A DNA stretch of 44,982 bases from Hallerella porci (GTDB taxonomy: Bacteria > Fibrobacterota > Fibrobacteria > Fibrobacterales > Fibrobacteraceae), in NCBI RefSeq assembly GCF_003148885.1, contig NZ_QGHD01000021.1, positions 1 through 44,982 of the forward strand. The letters are read 5' to 3'. The position numbers and the translations under genes are program-made. Below the pieces are notes generated by a model. The model had not been told where the DNA came from. It saw only the letters and a program-made list of their open reading frames with translations, and did no database searches. Positions 1-8,883 of the stretch are shown piece after piece. How positions within the stretch are numbered: position 1 is the first letter of the stretch; each line of letters opens with the position of its first letter.

Positions 1-288
1 CTTTGATTTTGCTTTTCGCTTCTTCAATTTTGAAATTTCAAAGCTCTTTTTTTAGCTAACAAAAACTAAATGACACAGTTTATTTGACAGAACCTTCAAG
101 AGGGCCATGAGGCGTTTTTTTGTCCTGTTGGAATGGCTGTACTGTTGCTTCCTTTGCCGGGAAGGGGTGAATAAAAACGGCGAACCTCCTTATCCTGCGC
201 TCGCGAAGTGACTTTTTAAGGGTCAACTAATTAGATGTGATTAAAGATAACGGTAGGGAAGGGAGTAGAATAGCAAAAAGATTAAATG
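1..288. other. Gene-free left edge, possible end of an insertion element
   Basis: No convincing gene is visible here. At 86-94 the minus strand begins with GGTTCTGTCAAA, which matches 10 of 12 positions of the terminal inverted repeat of the miniature element in rloB (GGCTCTGTCAAG). Bases 1-94 could therefore be the end of a related insertion sequence running off the left edge. Bases 95-288 are a mixed-composition tail downstream of the restriction endonuclease gene, with no strong hairpin terminator that I can see. Confidence 0.3.
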
Positions 289-1104
289 TTATAAATTTTT
301 AAAGCCCTCATAATCACTGAAACCAAGCATATAAATTGCCATTGCAATTGATAAATCTGGGTTACCAAAATTCTTTTTTTCTGATAAAACTCGGAGTTCT
401 TCGATTACAGTGTCGTGTGGTACAAGAGAATTATCGAGCTCTTGAACTGCGGAATTTATAACCGAAGGTAATATCATGCACAATTGATAAAAAGCGTCTT
501 TTTGCCCCGTAATCATAGCATAAAATTGGTCAAGACTTACTCTACGAATGAGCTTGTGTCCAACTTTCTTTTTATCAACAGATGTTTCCCACTTAATATT
601 TTGTGAATGTTGGGCAATCGCTTCAACTAAAAAGCAGGCACAATCGTCATTATCTAAAATTTGAGATTGCATTTTAATAAATGTTTTTCCTGCCGATGCT
701 GAATTCATTGTGTTATGTTTATTTTTCATTTCAACATAAATTGTGTGAACAACGCCAGCATTTGGAATTTCAATTCCATTTGGATTTTCATAAATAACAT
801 CCCAGCCGCCTTCTTCACCATTTTGTGGAACTCGGCAATTTTTTATATATTGGAAAATCCTTTGATGGAAATATCCAATATCATTGTTATTTGATTTATC
901 TCGTTGTCTAAAAATTTCATTATTGATAATTTCAGCCCACGACATTTGATAAACTGATTTGTCAAAAATCAATTTGATAGGGTCAACAATATTTTTATTA
1001 AATCGCTTTAAATTAAATGATTCAAGTTTCTCACCATATTTTTTTATGGTTTCGACAACATGTTTTTTAAAGTCATTTTCTGAAATAAAATTAAGATTCC
1101 ACAT
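289..1104 (-). CDS. Type II restriction endonuclease, Eco47II-like
   Basis: A 271-aa endonuclease expected to cleave unmodified DNA at the site protected by the adjacent methyltransferase. The start is the ATG at 1104, whose A is also the last base of the methyltransferase stop codon (TAATG), so translation is probably coupled. A PD-(D/E)XK core is visible: Asp102 in GGWDVIYENP and the E-x-K of YVEMKNK (Glu125, Lys127). The N-terminal half (NFISENDF, KLESFNLKRFNKN, FRQRDKSNNNDIGYFHQRIF) resembles the Eco47II family as I recall it, whose members cut GGNCC. Family assignment is from memory and the site is inference. The gene is AT-rich relative to the chromosomal core, consistent with horizontal transfer. 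No C-protein regulator is seen. Confidence 0.8.
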   Translation of the reverse strand: MWNLNFISENDFKKHVVETIKKYGEKLESFNLKRFNKNIVDPIKLIFDKSVYQMSWAEIINNEIFRQRDKSNNNDIGYFHQRIFQYIKNCRVPQNGEEGGWDVIYENPNGIEIPNAGVVHTIYVEMKNKHNTMNSASAGKTFIKMQSQILDNDDCACFLVEAIAQHSQNIKWETSVDKKKVGHKLIRRVSLDQFYAMITGQKDAFYQLCMILPSVINSAVQELDNSLVPHDTVIEELRVLSEKKNFGNPDLSIAMAIYMLGFSDYEGFKNL

Positions 1105-2255
1105 TATAATTCCTCCAATGTTTCTTTTATTTTTTTGGCGATGTCGTATGCTAAATTTACAGGTACAGCATTCCCAACTTGTTTGTATTGCTGTCCTACG
1201 CTTCCACAAAATTTCCAATTATCAGGAAAACTTTGGCATCTTGCATTTTCACGAATAGTAAATGGTCTTGCCTCTAATGGGTGGCAGCGATCTGTTTGCT
1301 TTTGACTTGGGGAAGTTAAAACCGTTAAAGAAGGCTCATCAAGGCTCAATCTTCTTAAAATTCCAGTTCTCCCGCCTTCCATATTCCAGCAACTTTTCAT
1401 ATATTCTTTCGCAATATCTTCTGGAATATCACGCCAATAACCACCAGGAGGAACCATTTCAAAAATTTTTTTCTTATAAGCAGAATAAGGTGTTCCTTCA
1501 CTTTTCGGGCAATCTAAGAGAATATCTCTTAGAACAGGTTTATACTTATGTGGAGTTGGAAATTCAAAATGAGTCTTTTCAATCAAATCATTTCTAATTC
1601 CAATTGTAATAAGACGTTCTCTCTTTTGCGCAACACCATAATCCCAAGCATTTAAAACCTGTTTTTGAATTTTATATCCGCAAGTTTCAAAAATTTCTAG
1701 AATCGTTTTATACGTGCGCCCTTTATCATGGCTTAATAAGCCTTTTACATTTTCAAATAAAAACATTTTAGGCTGCAACTGTTCCAAAAATTTTGCATAA
1801 TGATAAAAGAGAGTTCCACGAGCATCTTCTAAGCCTAAACGTTTTCCGGCGTAAGAAAAACTTTGGCAAGGTGCTCCACCGGAAAGTAAATCTAATTCAC
1901 CTCTTTTTATTCCAAAATATTCCTGTAAATTAAGGCAAGAAATATTTTTTACATCATCATGAATAACTCTCCAATTTGGACGGTTCTTTTTTAGTGTGTC
2001 TGATGCATCTTTATCAAACTCAACAAGACCTAATGCATTAAATCCTGCTTTTTCAATTCCTAAAGCTAATCCTCCTGCGCCAGCAAAAAGCTCAATGCAG
2101 GAAAATTTTTTTTGCAATTTATGCGTATCTTTCGTAGTTTTAATTAGCGAAAGAGAATTTGCTGATAAATTTTTATTCATGGAACTTATAACAGAAACAT
2201 TTGCTGTTTCTTGCAACTTTGAAATTTTTGTATGATGAGATGTTACTGTAGTCAC
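1104..2255 (-). CDS. DNA (cytosine-5) methyltransferase
   Basis: A 383-aa C5-cytosine methyltransferase that modifies the recognition site of the linked endonuclease using S-adenosylmethionine. Conserved motifs appear in order: motif I ELFAGAGG (about 55-62), the catalytic PCQ of motif IV (Cys130 in GGAPCQSF), motif VI ENV (168-170), motif VIII QKRERL (210-215), a variable target-recognition region at about 250-340, and motif X GNAVPVNLAYD near the C-terminus. About 50 residues precede motif I; this extension may be regulatory, but no helix-turn-helix is certain. The start is a GTG at 2255 with a strong GGAGG four bases upstream. An ATG immediately overlapping it is out of frame and is followed at once by TGA. 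It ends one base into the endonuclease gene. Confidence 0.93.
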   Translation of the reverse strand: MTTVTSHHTKISKLQETANVSVISSMNKNLSANSLSLIKTTKDTHKLQKKFSCIELFAGAGGLALGIEKAGFNALGLVEFDKDASDTLKKNRPNWRVIHDDVKNISCLNLQEYFGIKRGELDLLSGGAPCQSFSYAGKRLGLEDARGTLFYHYAKFLEQLQPKMFLFENVKGLLSHDKGRTYKTILEIFETCGYKIQKQVLNAWDYGVAQKRERLITIGIRNDLIEKTHFEFPTPHKYKPVLRDILLDCPKSEGTPYSAYKKKIFEMVPPGGYWRDIPEDIAKEYMKSCWNMEGGRTGILRRLSLDEPSLTVLTSPSQKQTDRCHPLEARPFTIRENARCQSFPDNWKFCGSVGQQYKQVGNAVPVNLAYDIAKKIKETLEEL

Positions 2256-2323
2256 ATAACCTCCATATATGTATAAAATAGAAAAGTTTAATTCTAGTGT
2301 CTAAATAGTATTTTGGCAAAATT

Positions 2324-2962
2324 TCAAAATATTTTCGCATTCGTCAATGTTTGGAGTTCTTCAATCGCTTTGACATCGGTTGCGCCCATGTACGAAGTTG
2401 TGATAATGCGAAGTTCTCCGCCGTGGTCGCAGAATTCTTTGAGTTCATCGATGAAAAGGCGAAGGCCGCTCCATTTGATAAAAGAAACGAGTATGTCAAT
2501 TTTATCGGCGGAAGCGATTTCTTTTTTTAGTTCGCTGAACATTTGCGGCTCGTGCAGAGCGCCTGTGAAAAGGGAACTTTGCGCGACAGAAGTTTCGGGG
2601 CGAATTAAATCTTTCGCTTTTTTCCCGGCGGCAAGTTTCGGGTCGTTTTCTTTTAAAACCGCTAAAAGTTGTTCTGCTTTGGATTCGATTTCAAGGGAAC
2701 TGGATTTGTCGGCGGAATTTTTGAGTAGCGCAATAATTTGATTCGAAAGCTCGATTTGCGCTTTTAATTTTTCTTCGTCTTTATTCTTTTCGGCGACGAC
2801 GTTTAACGCTTTTTCTACGGCTTCTGCCAAATATTGCGCCAAAATTTTTGAGGCTTCTGCTTTGTCGATGGGCTTTACGTATTTTCTTGCTTCCGAAATT
2901 TTCCCCAATTCTTCGCTCAATTTTTTATTGACGACTTGTTCGTAAAGGCCTGCTTGCAGCAT
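2324..2962 (-). pseudogene. N-terminal fragment of a helicase with PLD-like nuclease domain
   Basis: Only 212 residues remain of what is normally a protein of about 1,000 aa: a DEAD/DEAH helicase with an N-terminal helical region and phospholipase D-like domain (DUF3427-type families). The fragment keeps the alpha-helical start (about 1-120) and the beginning of the PLD-like domain (SSLFTGALHEPQMF, KIDILVSFIKWSGLRLF, LRIITTSYMGATD). Homology breaks off after LTNAKI, before the HxK motif and the helicase, and a TGA follows immediately. A GAGG sits seven bases before the ATG, so the fragment may still be translated. The restriction-modification genes occupy the position where the rest should be. 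The family assignment is from recalled sequence patterns. Confidence 0.7.
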
Positions 2963-3080
2963 AAAAATTCCTCATCTAAAAACATGATTCAAAAGATATA
3001 ATAAATTCTTGGCAGAATTTGACAAAAACACTTTTCGCTTCAATTTGAAAATGGATTTCTCGTTTTTCGCTTGGGAAAAT

Positions 3081-3895
3081 TTACTTGTTCCTATTTTCTT
3101 CAAGCTGTTCTAAAATTTTATAAACCGCTGACGATGGGTTTGCTCCTTCGGTTAAAATTTTTGCACGAGTTAAGGCTTCAAATTTTTTGTCCCACAAATA
3201 TTTCTTTTGCGTTTCTGTAAGATTTGGCTTTTTATAATTTTGCCAAACATTTCCCATTTTTGTTAATTCATCGATGCACTTATTTGTCTGAATAAAACGG
3301 CTCTGTCAAGTCATTTTATACGGTTCCGTTGTTATAGCAAAAAATGTCGGTTTCGTAAGCCCCTCCGAAGCTGTTTATTCACTACAGAATTGCAGAATTT
3401 AGGCTATTTTGGCCATTTTTGGTTTCCGCAGCGTTTCCGTAATCATACAGTTTGGTGTGACAGAGCCGAGGTCAAAACCGCAGCAGAACCGCAGTTTTTC
3501 GGAAATAACCACGCAGCTATATAAAAAGGCTTGACAGAGCCAATAAAACTGCTTTGATTTTTACAATGCAGTAAAAACCATAACTCAATACAAGGATTAC
3601 TACAAAGGAATGTCGCTTTACAATTTTTCAATTTTTGGTTGATTGCAACAACATCTAAATCATACAGCAAAAATGTTTTTACGCAATCTCGGGAGGAAAT
3701 TTTTAATTCCTTTTTGCGTGAATCAATTAAATGTTGTGAAATGCGAGCGCCTTCTTTTTTGACAATAATTTTAATGGGAGACTTATATTCTCTTCGTAAA
3801 AAATCAAGATATTTTTCTTCTGTTTCTCCTTCGCAAAAAACAAGAAACATCGGCTTCATTTTTTTTGCAGGTCTCTCCTCTCTTCTTGTAGTCAT
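3081..3895 (-). pseudogene. rloB: RloB-family protein gene split by a miniature transposable element
   Basis: The first 118 codons (3895 down to 3542) encode the RloB start, with a Toprim-like acidic cluster: EGETEEKYL near residue 22 and YDLDVV near 78, then the family pattern NPCIELWFLLH. At 3541 the frame enters a 243-bp inserted element and runs to a stop at 3443. The missing C-terminus lies beyond the insertion at 3290-3081, reading IDELTKMGNVWQNYKKP and ending LEEN-RNK. Removing the element and one 8-bp target copy joins ...QSSFI to QTNKCIDEL in frame, giving a 187-aa protein of normal family length. RloB proteins pair with RloA ATPases in restriction-linked and PARIS-like defence loci. 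The start ATG abuts the rloA stop directly. As it stands the gene is probably inactive. Confidence 0.85.
3299..3541. mobile_element. MITE-like element inside rloB
   Basis: A 243-bp sequence without a transposase, bounded by terminal inverted repeats: left end GGCTCTGTCAAG (3299-3310), right end CTTGACAGAGCC (3530-3541). The repeat extends to 22 bp with two mismatches. Direct copies of AATAAAAC lie at 3291-3298 and 3542-3549, an 8-bp target duplication. GG-starting ends with 8-bp duplications suit ISL3-type elements, though IS256 or IS66 relatives are possible. A further TGACAGAGCC at 3458-3467 repeats the terminal motif internally, suggesting a composite or internally deleted parent. It disrupts rloB. 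Confidence 0.88.
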
Positions 3896-5134
3896 TTATT
3901 CCCCCAAAAGATTTTTTAATGTTTGAACTGAAGAATCTACATAAGGAACGGCATCAAATCGCCCTTGCAAATATCCTTTTTGCGCATCCATATTTTCTCG
4001 AAAATCTTTATAATCATATAAAGAATAAACATCTGTAGCGCCTTCGTTATTTTTATTGACAAAAACAATTTGATCTTTGCGCAGTCGTTTTACATCGATC
4101 AAATTTGTATTGTGCGAAGTAAATAAAAATTGAGCTTTTGACGAAGCGTGAATTAAATCAAGAATAAAATCGGCTAAGCGCGTATGCAGGCTTGCATCAA
4201 ATTCATCGAGCATTAAAGATTTTTGATTTTTTACCACATCGATGAGCCGAATCAATACGGCAAATAATTTTTTTGTTCCGTTCGATTCTTCGGTTTCAAT
4301 ATCAAATGAAATTTTTTCATTAAATTGATGAAATGTTTCAATTTTAATGGAATCGATTTCCGCTTCTTTGAATGCAATTTTCATTTGTTCTTCGATATTT
4401 GGGATAGGCATTTTAATTTTCTCATGAGTTAATTTCACATCAGAAATGTCGCTATCGCAAATGGCTAATGCTTTTAAAATAAGTTCTTTATATTTGCTAA
4501 ATGAATCTTCGACGAGTTTATCGTTTAAAGGAATTAACCCGAGCATCAATGTGTTTAGAAAATAGCGATAAATTTTTTGTGCAAATTCTCTGTTCATGTT
4601 ATTTGCGCGGCTTAAAAACAGATTGACATTGCTTGTGCTTTCGATAACATCTTTTACCGCAGGAATTGTGACGCTGCCAAAAGAATATTCATTTTTTTCA
4701 TTTCGCACAAAAATTTTTGCGCGTCGATTATTTGGAAAATAAAACAAGGATTCTGTTAAAATTTGACTGCGATTTAAAGTAAAGGAATATTCGTATTCAA
4801 TATTTTCACAGACAAAGTCAATGAAAAATGAACTTGGTTTTGAATCAAAATGATCAAATTTAAATGGCATAAAATTGAACATGCCACCTTCATTGTATTG
4901 ATGAGATTCTAAAATGGTTCTGCAACAAAAATGAATCGCTTTAATAATATTGGATTTTCCCGAAGCATTGGGTCCGAAAAGTCCGATTGTTTTTAGGACT
5001 TTTTGATGATTCCATTCGATGACATTATCTTGAAGTTCACGAGATTGTGCAGAATTGATATTTCCTGCTCGAAAGTCTATGCAGATTTTATTTTTGATCG
5101 AAAAGAAGTTTTCTAATTCAATTTTTAGAAGCAT
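3896..5134 (-). CDS. rloA: RloA-like AAA ATPase (defence-associated)
   Basis: A 412-aa ATPase of the AAA15/AAA21 (SMC/OLD-like) kind. Walker A is GPNASGKS (54-61), a signature-like ESNGTKKL lies near 283-290, Walker B is LMLDEFD (about 307-313), and a switch histidine lies in FTSHNTNLID (about 338-347). Such ATPases partner with RloB or Toprim-type effectors in restriction-linked and abortive-infection loci; RloA/RloB were named from Campylobacter restriction loci. The rloB start follows the stop codon without any gap, so the two form an operon. A perfect 8-bp inverted repeat (TATTTGTA-7-TACAAATA) lies just before the start, possibly an operator. The ATPase looks intact, but its partner gene is interrupted, so the system is probably non-functional. 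Confidence 0.8.
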   Translation of the reverse strand: MLLKIELENFFSIKNKICIDFRAGNINSAQSRELQDNVIEWNHQKVLKTIGLFGPNASGKSNIIKAIHFCCRTILESHQYNEGGMFNFMPFKFDHFDSKPSSFFIDFVCENIEYEYSFTLNRSQILTESLFYFPNNRRAKIFVRNEKNEYSFGSVTIPAVKDVIESTSNVNLFLSRANNMNREFAQKIYRYFLNTLMLGLIPLNDKLVEDSFSKYKELILKALAICDSDISDVKLTHEKIKMPIPNIEEQMKIAFKEAEIDSIKIETFHQFNEKISFDIETEESNGTKKLFAVLIRLIDVVKNQKSLMLDEFDASLHTRLADFILDLIHASSKAQFLFTSHNTNLIDVKRLRKDQIVFVNKNNEGATDVYSLYDYKDFRENMDAQKGYLQGRFDAVPYVDSSVQTLKNLLGE

Positions 5135-5144
5135 AAAAGTCTCT

Positions 5145-5167
5145 TATTTGTAGAATTATTACAAATA
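5145..5167. promoter_or_regulatory. Inverted repeat upstream of rloA, candidate operator
   Basis: TATTTGTA at 5145-5152 and TACAAATA at 5160-5167 form a perfect 8-bp inverted repeat with a 7-bp spacer, 10 bases before the rloA start and within the 90-bp divergent gap to the Nudix gene. Placement suits a repressor site. The function is inferred. Confidence 0.35.
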
Positions 5168-5224
5168 TACAACTTAAATTGTTGAAATCCAACTTTTGAC
5201 TCTCATTTTTTTATATTTCCCCCT

Positions 5225-5611
5225 ATGAAAACAATCGAAGTTGTGGCAGGCGTTATTCGTGATGGCGAAAAATTTTTTGCGACTCAGCGCGGTTATGGCG
5301 AATTTAAAGATGGCTGGGAATTTCCGGGTGGAAAATTGGAGCCGGGCGAAACGCCAGAAGAAGCTTTAGTGCGTGAATTAAAAGAAGAACTCGCTATCGA
5401 TATTTTGGTAAAGGATTTTATTTGCACCGTCGAATACGATTATCCGAAATTTCACTTGACGATGCATTGTTTTTATTGCGAAATTCAACGCGGCACGCCG
5501 CAATTACTCGAACACGAAAATGCGAAATGGTTAAGTCTTGCCGAACTCAATTCGGTGAATTTTCTCCCGGCAGATGTCGAAGTGGTGAAGAAAATAAAAA
5601 GAGAATTTTAG
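5225..5611 (+). CDS. Nudix hydrolase (MutT-like)
   Basis: A 128-aa protein with a complete Nudix box, GGKLEPGETPEEALVRELKEEL (about residues 37-58), matching GX5EX7REUXEEXGU except that the final Gly is Ala. Such enzymes hydrolyse (deoxy)nucleoside triphosphates such as 8-oxo-dGTP to monophosphate and pyrophosphate. The size and the C-terminal KWLSLAELNSVNFLPADVEVV resemble MutT/CTP pyrophosphohydrolases (NudG/MutT type); the exact substrate cannot be told. It stands alone, divergent from rloA and convergent with the 7TM-HD gene. There is no clear Shine-Dalgarno sequence before the ATG. Its composition matches the chromosomal core, so the defence island appears to end just before it. Confidence 0.9.
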   Translation: MKTIEVVAGVIRDGEKFFATQRGYGEFKDGWEFPGGKLEPGETPEEALVRELKEELAIDILVKDFICTVEYDYPKFHLTMHCFYCEIQRGTPQLLEHENAKWLSLAELNSVNFLPADVEVVKKIKREF

Positions 5612-5627
5612 TTTCCTAAAATTCTCT
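5588..5627 (-). terminator. Intrinsic terminator between convergent genes
   Basis: A 12-bp perfect stem (5600-5611 with 5616-5627, loop TTTC) overlaps the stop codon of the Nudix gene. On the minus strand the stem is followed by a T-rich run, so it mainly terminates the 7TM-HD transcript and may also serve the Nudix gene. Confidence 0.7.
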
Positions 5628-5647
5628 GCGGAAAAATTGGCTTGCGG

Positions 5648-7921
5648 TTATTTGCGGTAAGCTGCTGCGAATGCTTCTTTCGGATATTTGACGCGCACGT
5701 GATAGGTGCCGTCGAGACTTTTCAAAAAGATTTTGGTGAGCTGCGTAACGTCGCGCAAATTGAGACCGCTTTCCGAAAGTTGTCCTTCGTTTAAGCGGGC
5801 GGTAATCGTCGTGTTGACGAGTGCGTTGAGCTTTTCACTGTTCGGCTCGGACATGGCGCGGCTCGATGCTTCGATGACATCGGCGAGCATTAAAATCGCC
5901 GTTTCTTTGGATTGCGGTTTTGGTCCCGGATAAGTAAAATCTTCTACGCGCGTGGCAGCGTCTTGCTTTAACGCTTCTTGGTAGAAGTATTGAATGATGC
6001 TTGTGCCGTGATGTTCCAAAATGCCGTTGATAATCGCAGTCGGAAGTTTGTTTTCTTTCGCGAGTTCTGCACCTTGGGTAACGTGTTTCAAAATAATATC
6101 TGCGGATTCGCGCGGCTGAAGATTTTTGTGCGGGTTAATTCCTTGCTTTTGGTTTTCGGTAAAAAATTCGGGGCGCATCGTTTTGCCGATGTCGTGGTAA
6201 AGCGCCATCGTGCGAACGAGAAGAGAATTGGCGCCAATTCCGTCGGCGACTTTTTCGGCTAAGTTTGCCACTTGAATCGAATGGTGGAATGTTCCCGGAG
6301 CAAGATTGGAAAGTCTCTTGAGAATGGGACGATTAAAGTCCGAAAGTTCCATGAGAGTTAAGTCGGTGGTAATGCCAAAAATGCGTTCGGCAAGGTGAAT
6401 TAGAAGCACCGAAGAAACCGCGCTCCAAATGACAATGTTGATAACGCCAGCAAGGAAAGTCGGATAAATAATTTCCCAATGGAAACGGTTACGCAAAAGC
6501 AGTTGCACCGTAAGCGCAAGCGCAAAGGCGACGATTGCCGCGAGAATGCTCCAAATAAATTGCGAACGATAACGGATGCTGTTTAAATTGTGAATGCCCG
6601 CCCAGCTAATTCCAAAAGAAAGAATCGCGGTCGAAAGATCGTAGCCCGAAAGAATGCCGAGGAAAGACGCCGAAAATACGGCGAATAATGTTCCGATTTG
6701 GCGGTTGTGCAAAACGGTTGCAATCACCGGCGAAAGGATAAAGGGGAAAAACCAAATCAGGTCAATGTCTTTCGGAAGAGTCGGCGTATTCGCTTGAATG
6801 TAAGCGCCGAAGTGATGAATCGCAGCAAATGCACCGAGTTGAAGTGCCGCGAGAGCGGTTATCGACCAAAGCTCTTTGCGGTTGCGGAAATTTTGTGCGT
6901 GGAAAAAGTAAAAGTATAAGAAGAATAAAACGACGATAATGGCGATGAAAATAATTTGCCCGTAAACAGCGGTAAAGTGTCTAGAACCTTCTTCTTTTTG
7001 CATCGCATTTTGCATCGCTTCCAAACGTTCGAGTACATCTTTGGTAACGATTGCTCCTTGCGAAATCAATTCCATGCCGCGGGGAATCATGCCTTTTGAC
7101 GAATTGACTTGCTTCTCGGCGAGTTCTTGGCGGTGCTCCGTTTCTTTTTTCAAATAGAAAACATTCGGGAGAGTGAAAACGTAAAGCGCTTCGTAGAAGG
7201 CGCTCTGCATCGCTTGACTTTTAAAATATTGCTGCAAGTCGGTGAAGGTTTCATCGATGGCGCGTTCGCGCGGCTGAATGCGGCTAGCGTCAATTTTCTT
7301 TTCTTCATTATCGCGGACAAAGGAAACTTCGGATTTGGAATACGGCAAAAAGTTGACGTCTTGAATGTTGTAAGTGTCGCGGAAAAGTTGAACGCTTGTA
7401 TTGTTCGTCGCGAGTAGCGTATTTGAAACGCCTTGATCTAGCATGCGATTAAAAGCGCTTTCGAGAGAATCGCGGGCGCGTTTGCTCGACGAAAGTTGTT
7501 GCACCGCTGTATTGGAAAGTCGATTAGTTAATTTGTGAAAAATCTGAGAAGCTTGCTGCACTTTCAGTTGCGTTGACGAATCATCGGCGGCGGCAGAAAT
7601 TTCGGATTGCAAAGCTCCGTAACGCGAAAGGCTTGCAAGGTAAGACTTCAAATCATTTTGAATGCGGACAGTTTCGTCGTGATTGAATTCGAAAACCGCA
7701 TATACTTTGGCAGCGGCACGCGCTTTTTCGCCCGCGATTTCCTGTTCGGATTTCGGCACTTCAAAAGAAATGGGCGCAACGATTGTCCGCGGACTGATTT
7801 GACCCAAGTGCGGCACCTCGGACTTTTGGGCGAGGTCTTTATCGGGGAATAAAATAATTCCCAAAGCGATGATGACGAGGCATCCGAAAAGAGTGTGCAA
7901 CTTGAGAGTTTTATTTTTCAT
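5648..7921 (-). CDS. 7TM-HD family membrane phosphodiesterase (PgpH-like)
   Basis: A 757-aa inner-membrane protein. A first membrane helix (about 9-26) is followed by an extracytoplasmic 7TMR-HDED-type domain (about 30-310), a block of about seven helices (about 320-510) and a cytoplasmic HD phosphohydrolase domain (from about 530). HD-domain metal ligands are visible: HHS at 546-548, HDIGK with His576-Asp577, and LEHHGT further on. Homologues such as Listeria PgpH hydrolyse cyclic di-AMP; in this organism the substrate is inferred. The start overlaps the PhoH stop by four bases (ATGA), indicating coupled translation. PhoH followed by a 7TM-HD gene is a widely conserved pair often joined by ybeY, which is absent here. 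Confidence 0.88.
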   Translation of the reverse strand: MKNKTLKLHTLFGCLVIIALGIILFPDKDLAQKSEVPHLGQISPRTIVAPISFEVPKSEQEIAGEKARAAAKVYAVFEFNHDETVRIQNDLKSYLASLSRYGALQSEISAAADDSSTQLKVQQASQIFHKLTNRLSNTAVQQLSSSKRARDSLESAFNRMLDQGVSNTLLATNNTSVQLFRDTYNIQDVNFLPYSKSEVSFVRDNEEKKIDASRIQPRERAIDETFTDLQQYFKSQAMQSAFYEALYVFTLPNVFYLKKETEHRQELAEKQVNSSKGMIPRGMELISQGAIVTKDVLERLEAMQNAMQKEEGSRHFTAVYGQIIFIAIIVVLFFLYFYFFHAQNFRNRKELWSITALAALQLGAFAAIHHFGAYIQANTPTLPKDIDLIWFFPFILSPVIATVLHNRQIGTLFAVFSASFLGILSGYDLSTAILSFGISWAGIHNLNSIRYRSQFIWSILAAIVAFALALTVQLLLRNRFHWEIIYPTFLAGVINIVIWSAVSSVLLIHLAERIFGITTDLTLMELSDFNRPILKRLSNLAPGTFHHSIQVANLAEKVADGIGANSLLVRTMALYHDIGKTMRPEFFTENQKQGINPHKNLQPRESADIILKHVTQGAELAKENKLPTAIINGILEHHGTSIIQYFYQEALKQDAATRVEDFTYPGPKPQSKETAILMLADVIEASSRAMSEPNSEKLNALVNTTITARLNEGQLSESGLNLRDVTQLTKIFLKSLDGTYHVRVKYPKEAFAAAYRK

Positions 7922-8880
7922 TTTTTGCCTCCGGATTCGTAGGCTTTTACAATTTCACGGACAAGAGGATGACGTAACACATCGGTCGGCGGAAACGAAA
8001 TATGCGCAATGCCGCGGACTTTTGAAAGTAATCGAATCGCGTGCGCGAGTCCCGAAACTTGCTTTGGTCCGAGATCGATTTGCGAAGAATCGCCGGTGAT
8101 AATCGCTTTCGAATGTTCCCCTAAACGCGTTAAGAACATTTGCATTTGCGGAATCGTCGTATTCTGCGCTTCGTCCAAAATGATAAAGGCGTGCTTCAAA
8201 GTGCGGCCGCGCATATAAGCGAGAGGAGCGACTTCGATTTGTCCTTCTTCTTGATATTTTTTCAGTTTTTCACTTGGAAGAAGTTCCGCTAAACTATCTT
8301 GAATCGGGCGCAGATACGGGGCGATTTTTTCTTTCAAATCGCCGGGAAGATACCCGAGGGATTCTCCCGCTTCGACCGCAGGGCGCACAAGACAAATGCG
8401 TTCGACTTCGTGATTCTCTAAACTCGCAACCGCAATCGCAACCGCTAAAAATGTTTTTCCTGTTCCCGCAGGACCATCGGCAAAAATAATGTCATTCTTT
8501 TCGCACACTTTGACGAGTTCTGCTTGAGAAATGGTTTTAGGAACGACGGGAATTCCGAGTTTATTGCGGAAAATCGGCTCGGCAGGGATAAATGCTTTCG
8601 CGGATTTTTTCGTCGGCGATTTTTCTTCGCCGAGAAGACGCGCTAAATATTTTGGGGAAATGAACGTTCCGTTTTTTGCTGCGATTTTTAATTGATCGAG
8701 CAATGCGAGTGCACCCGAAATATCGGCAGACTTTCCTTTTGCTTCGATGCGAAGTCCCGAAAGTCTTGCGTGGATGATAACGGAAAAACGGTCTTCCACC
8801 ATGCGGAAAACCGTTTCATTTTCGCCGGCGATTATGCGTTTAAAATCGTCGGAAAGAGGGTAACGAACTTCTTGAACCAT
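7918..8880 (-). CDS. PhoH family P-loop ATPase
   Basis: A 320-aa PhoH-like protein starting at the ATG at 8880 (an upstream TTG is possible but less likely). The N-terminal 100 residues are the usual PhoH-like lead-in. The ATPase domain has Walker A GPAGTGKT, the [11 protein letters not shown]-type stretch ([20 protein letters not shown]), Walker [12 protein letters not shown], and the sensor region [10 protein letters not shown]. PhoH proteins are cytoplasmic ATPases implicated in RNA metabolism and ribosome-related work; the precise role is unsettled. It lies three bases after the small lipoprotein gene and overlaps the 7TM-HD gene by four, so the three are probably one transcript. Confidence 0.92.
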   Translation of the reverse strand: MVQEVRYPLSDDFKRIIAGENETVFRMVEDRFSVIIHARLSGLRIEAKGKSADISGALALLDQLKIAAKNGTFISPKYLARLLGEEKSPTKKSAKAFIPAEPIFRNKLGIPVVPKTISQAELVKVCEKNDIIFADGPAGTGKTFLAVAIAVASLENHEVERICLVRPAVEAGESLGYLPGDLKEKIAPYLRPIQDSLAELLPSEKLKKYQEEGQIEVAPLAYMRGRTLKHAFIILDEAQNTTIPQMQMFLTRLGEHSKAIITGDSSQIDLGPKQVSGLAHAIRLLSKVRGIAHISFPPTDVLRHPLVREIVKAYESGGKK

Positions 8881-8883
8881 CAA

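Noticed and set aside
959-1597. Plus-strand frames opposite the restriction-modification genes
   Set aside because: They are antisense to strong methyltransferase and nuclease motifs and show no protein features of their own.
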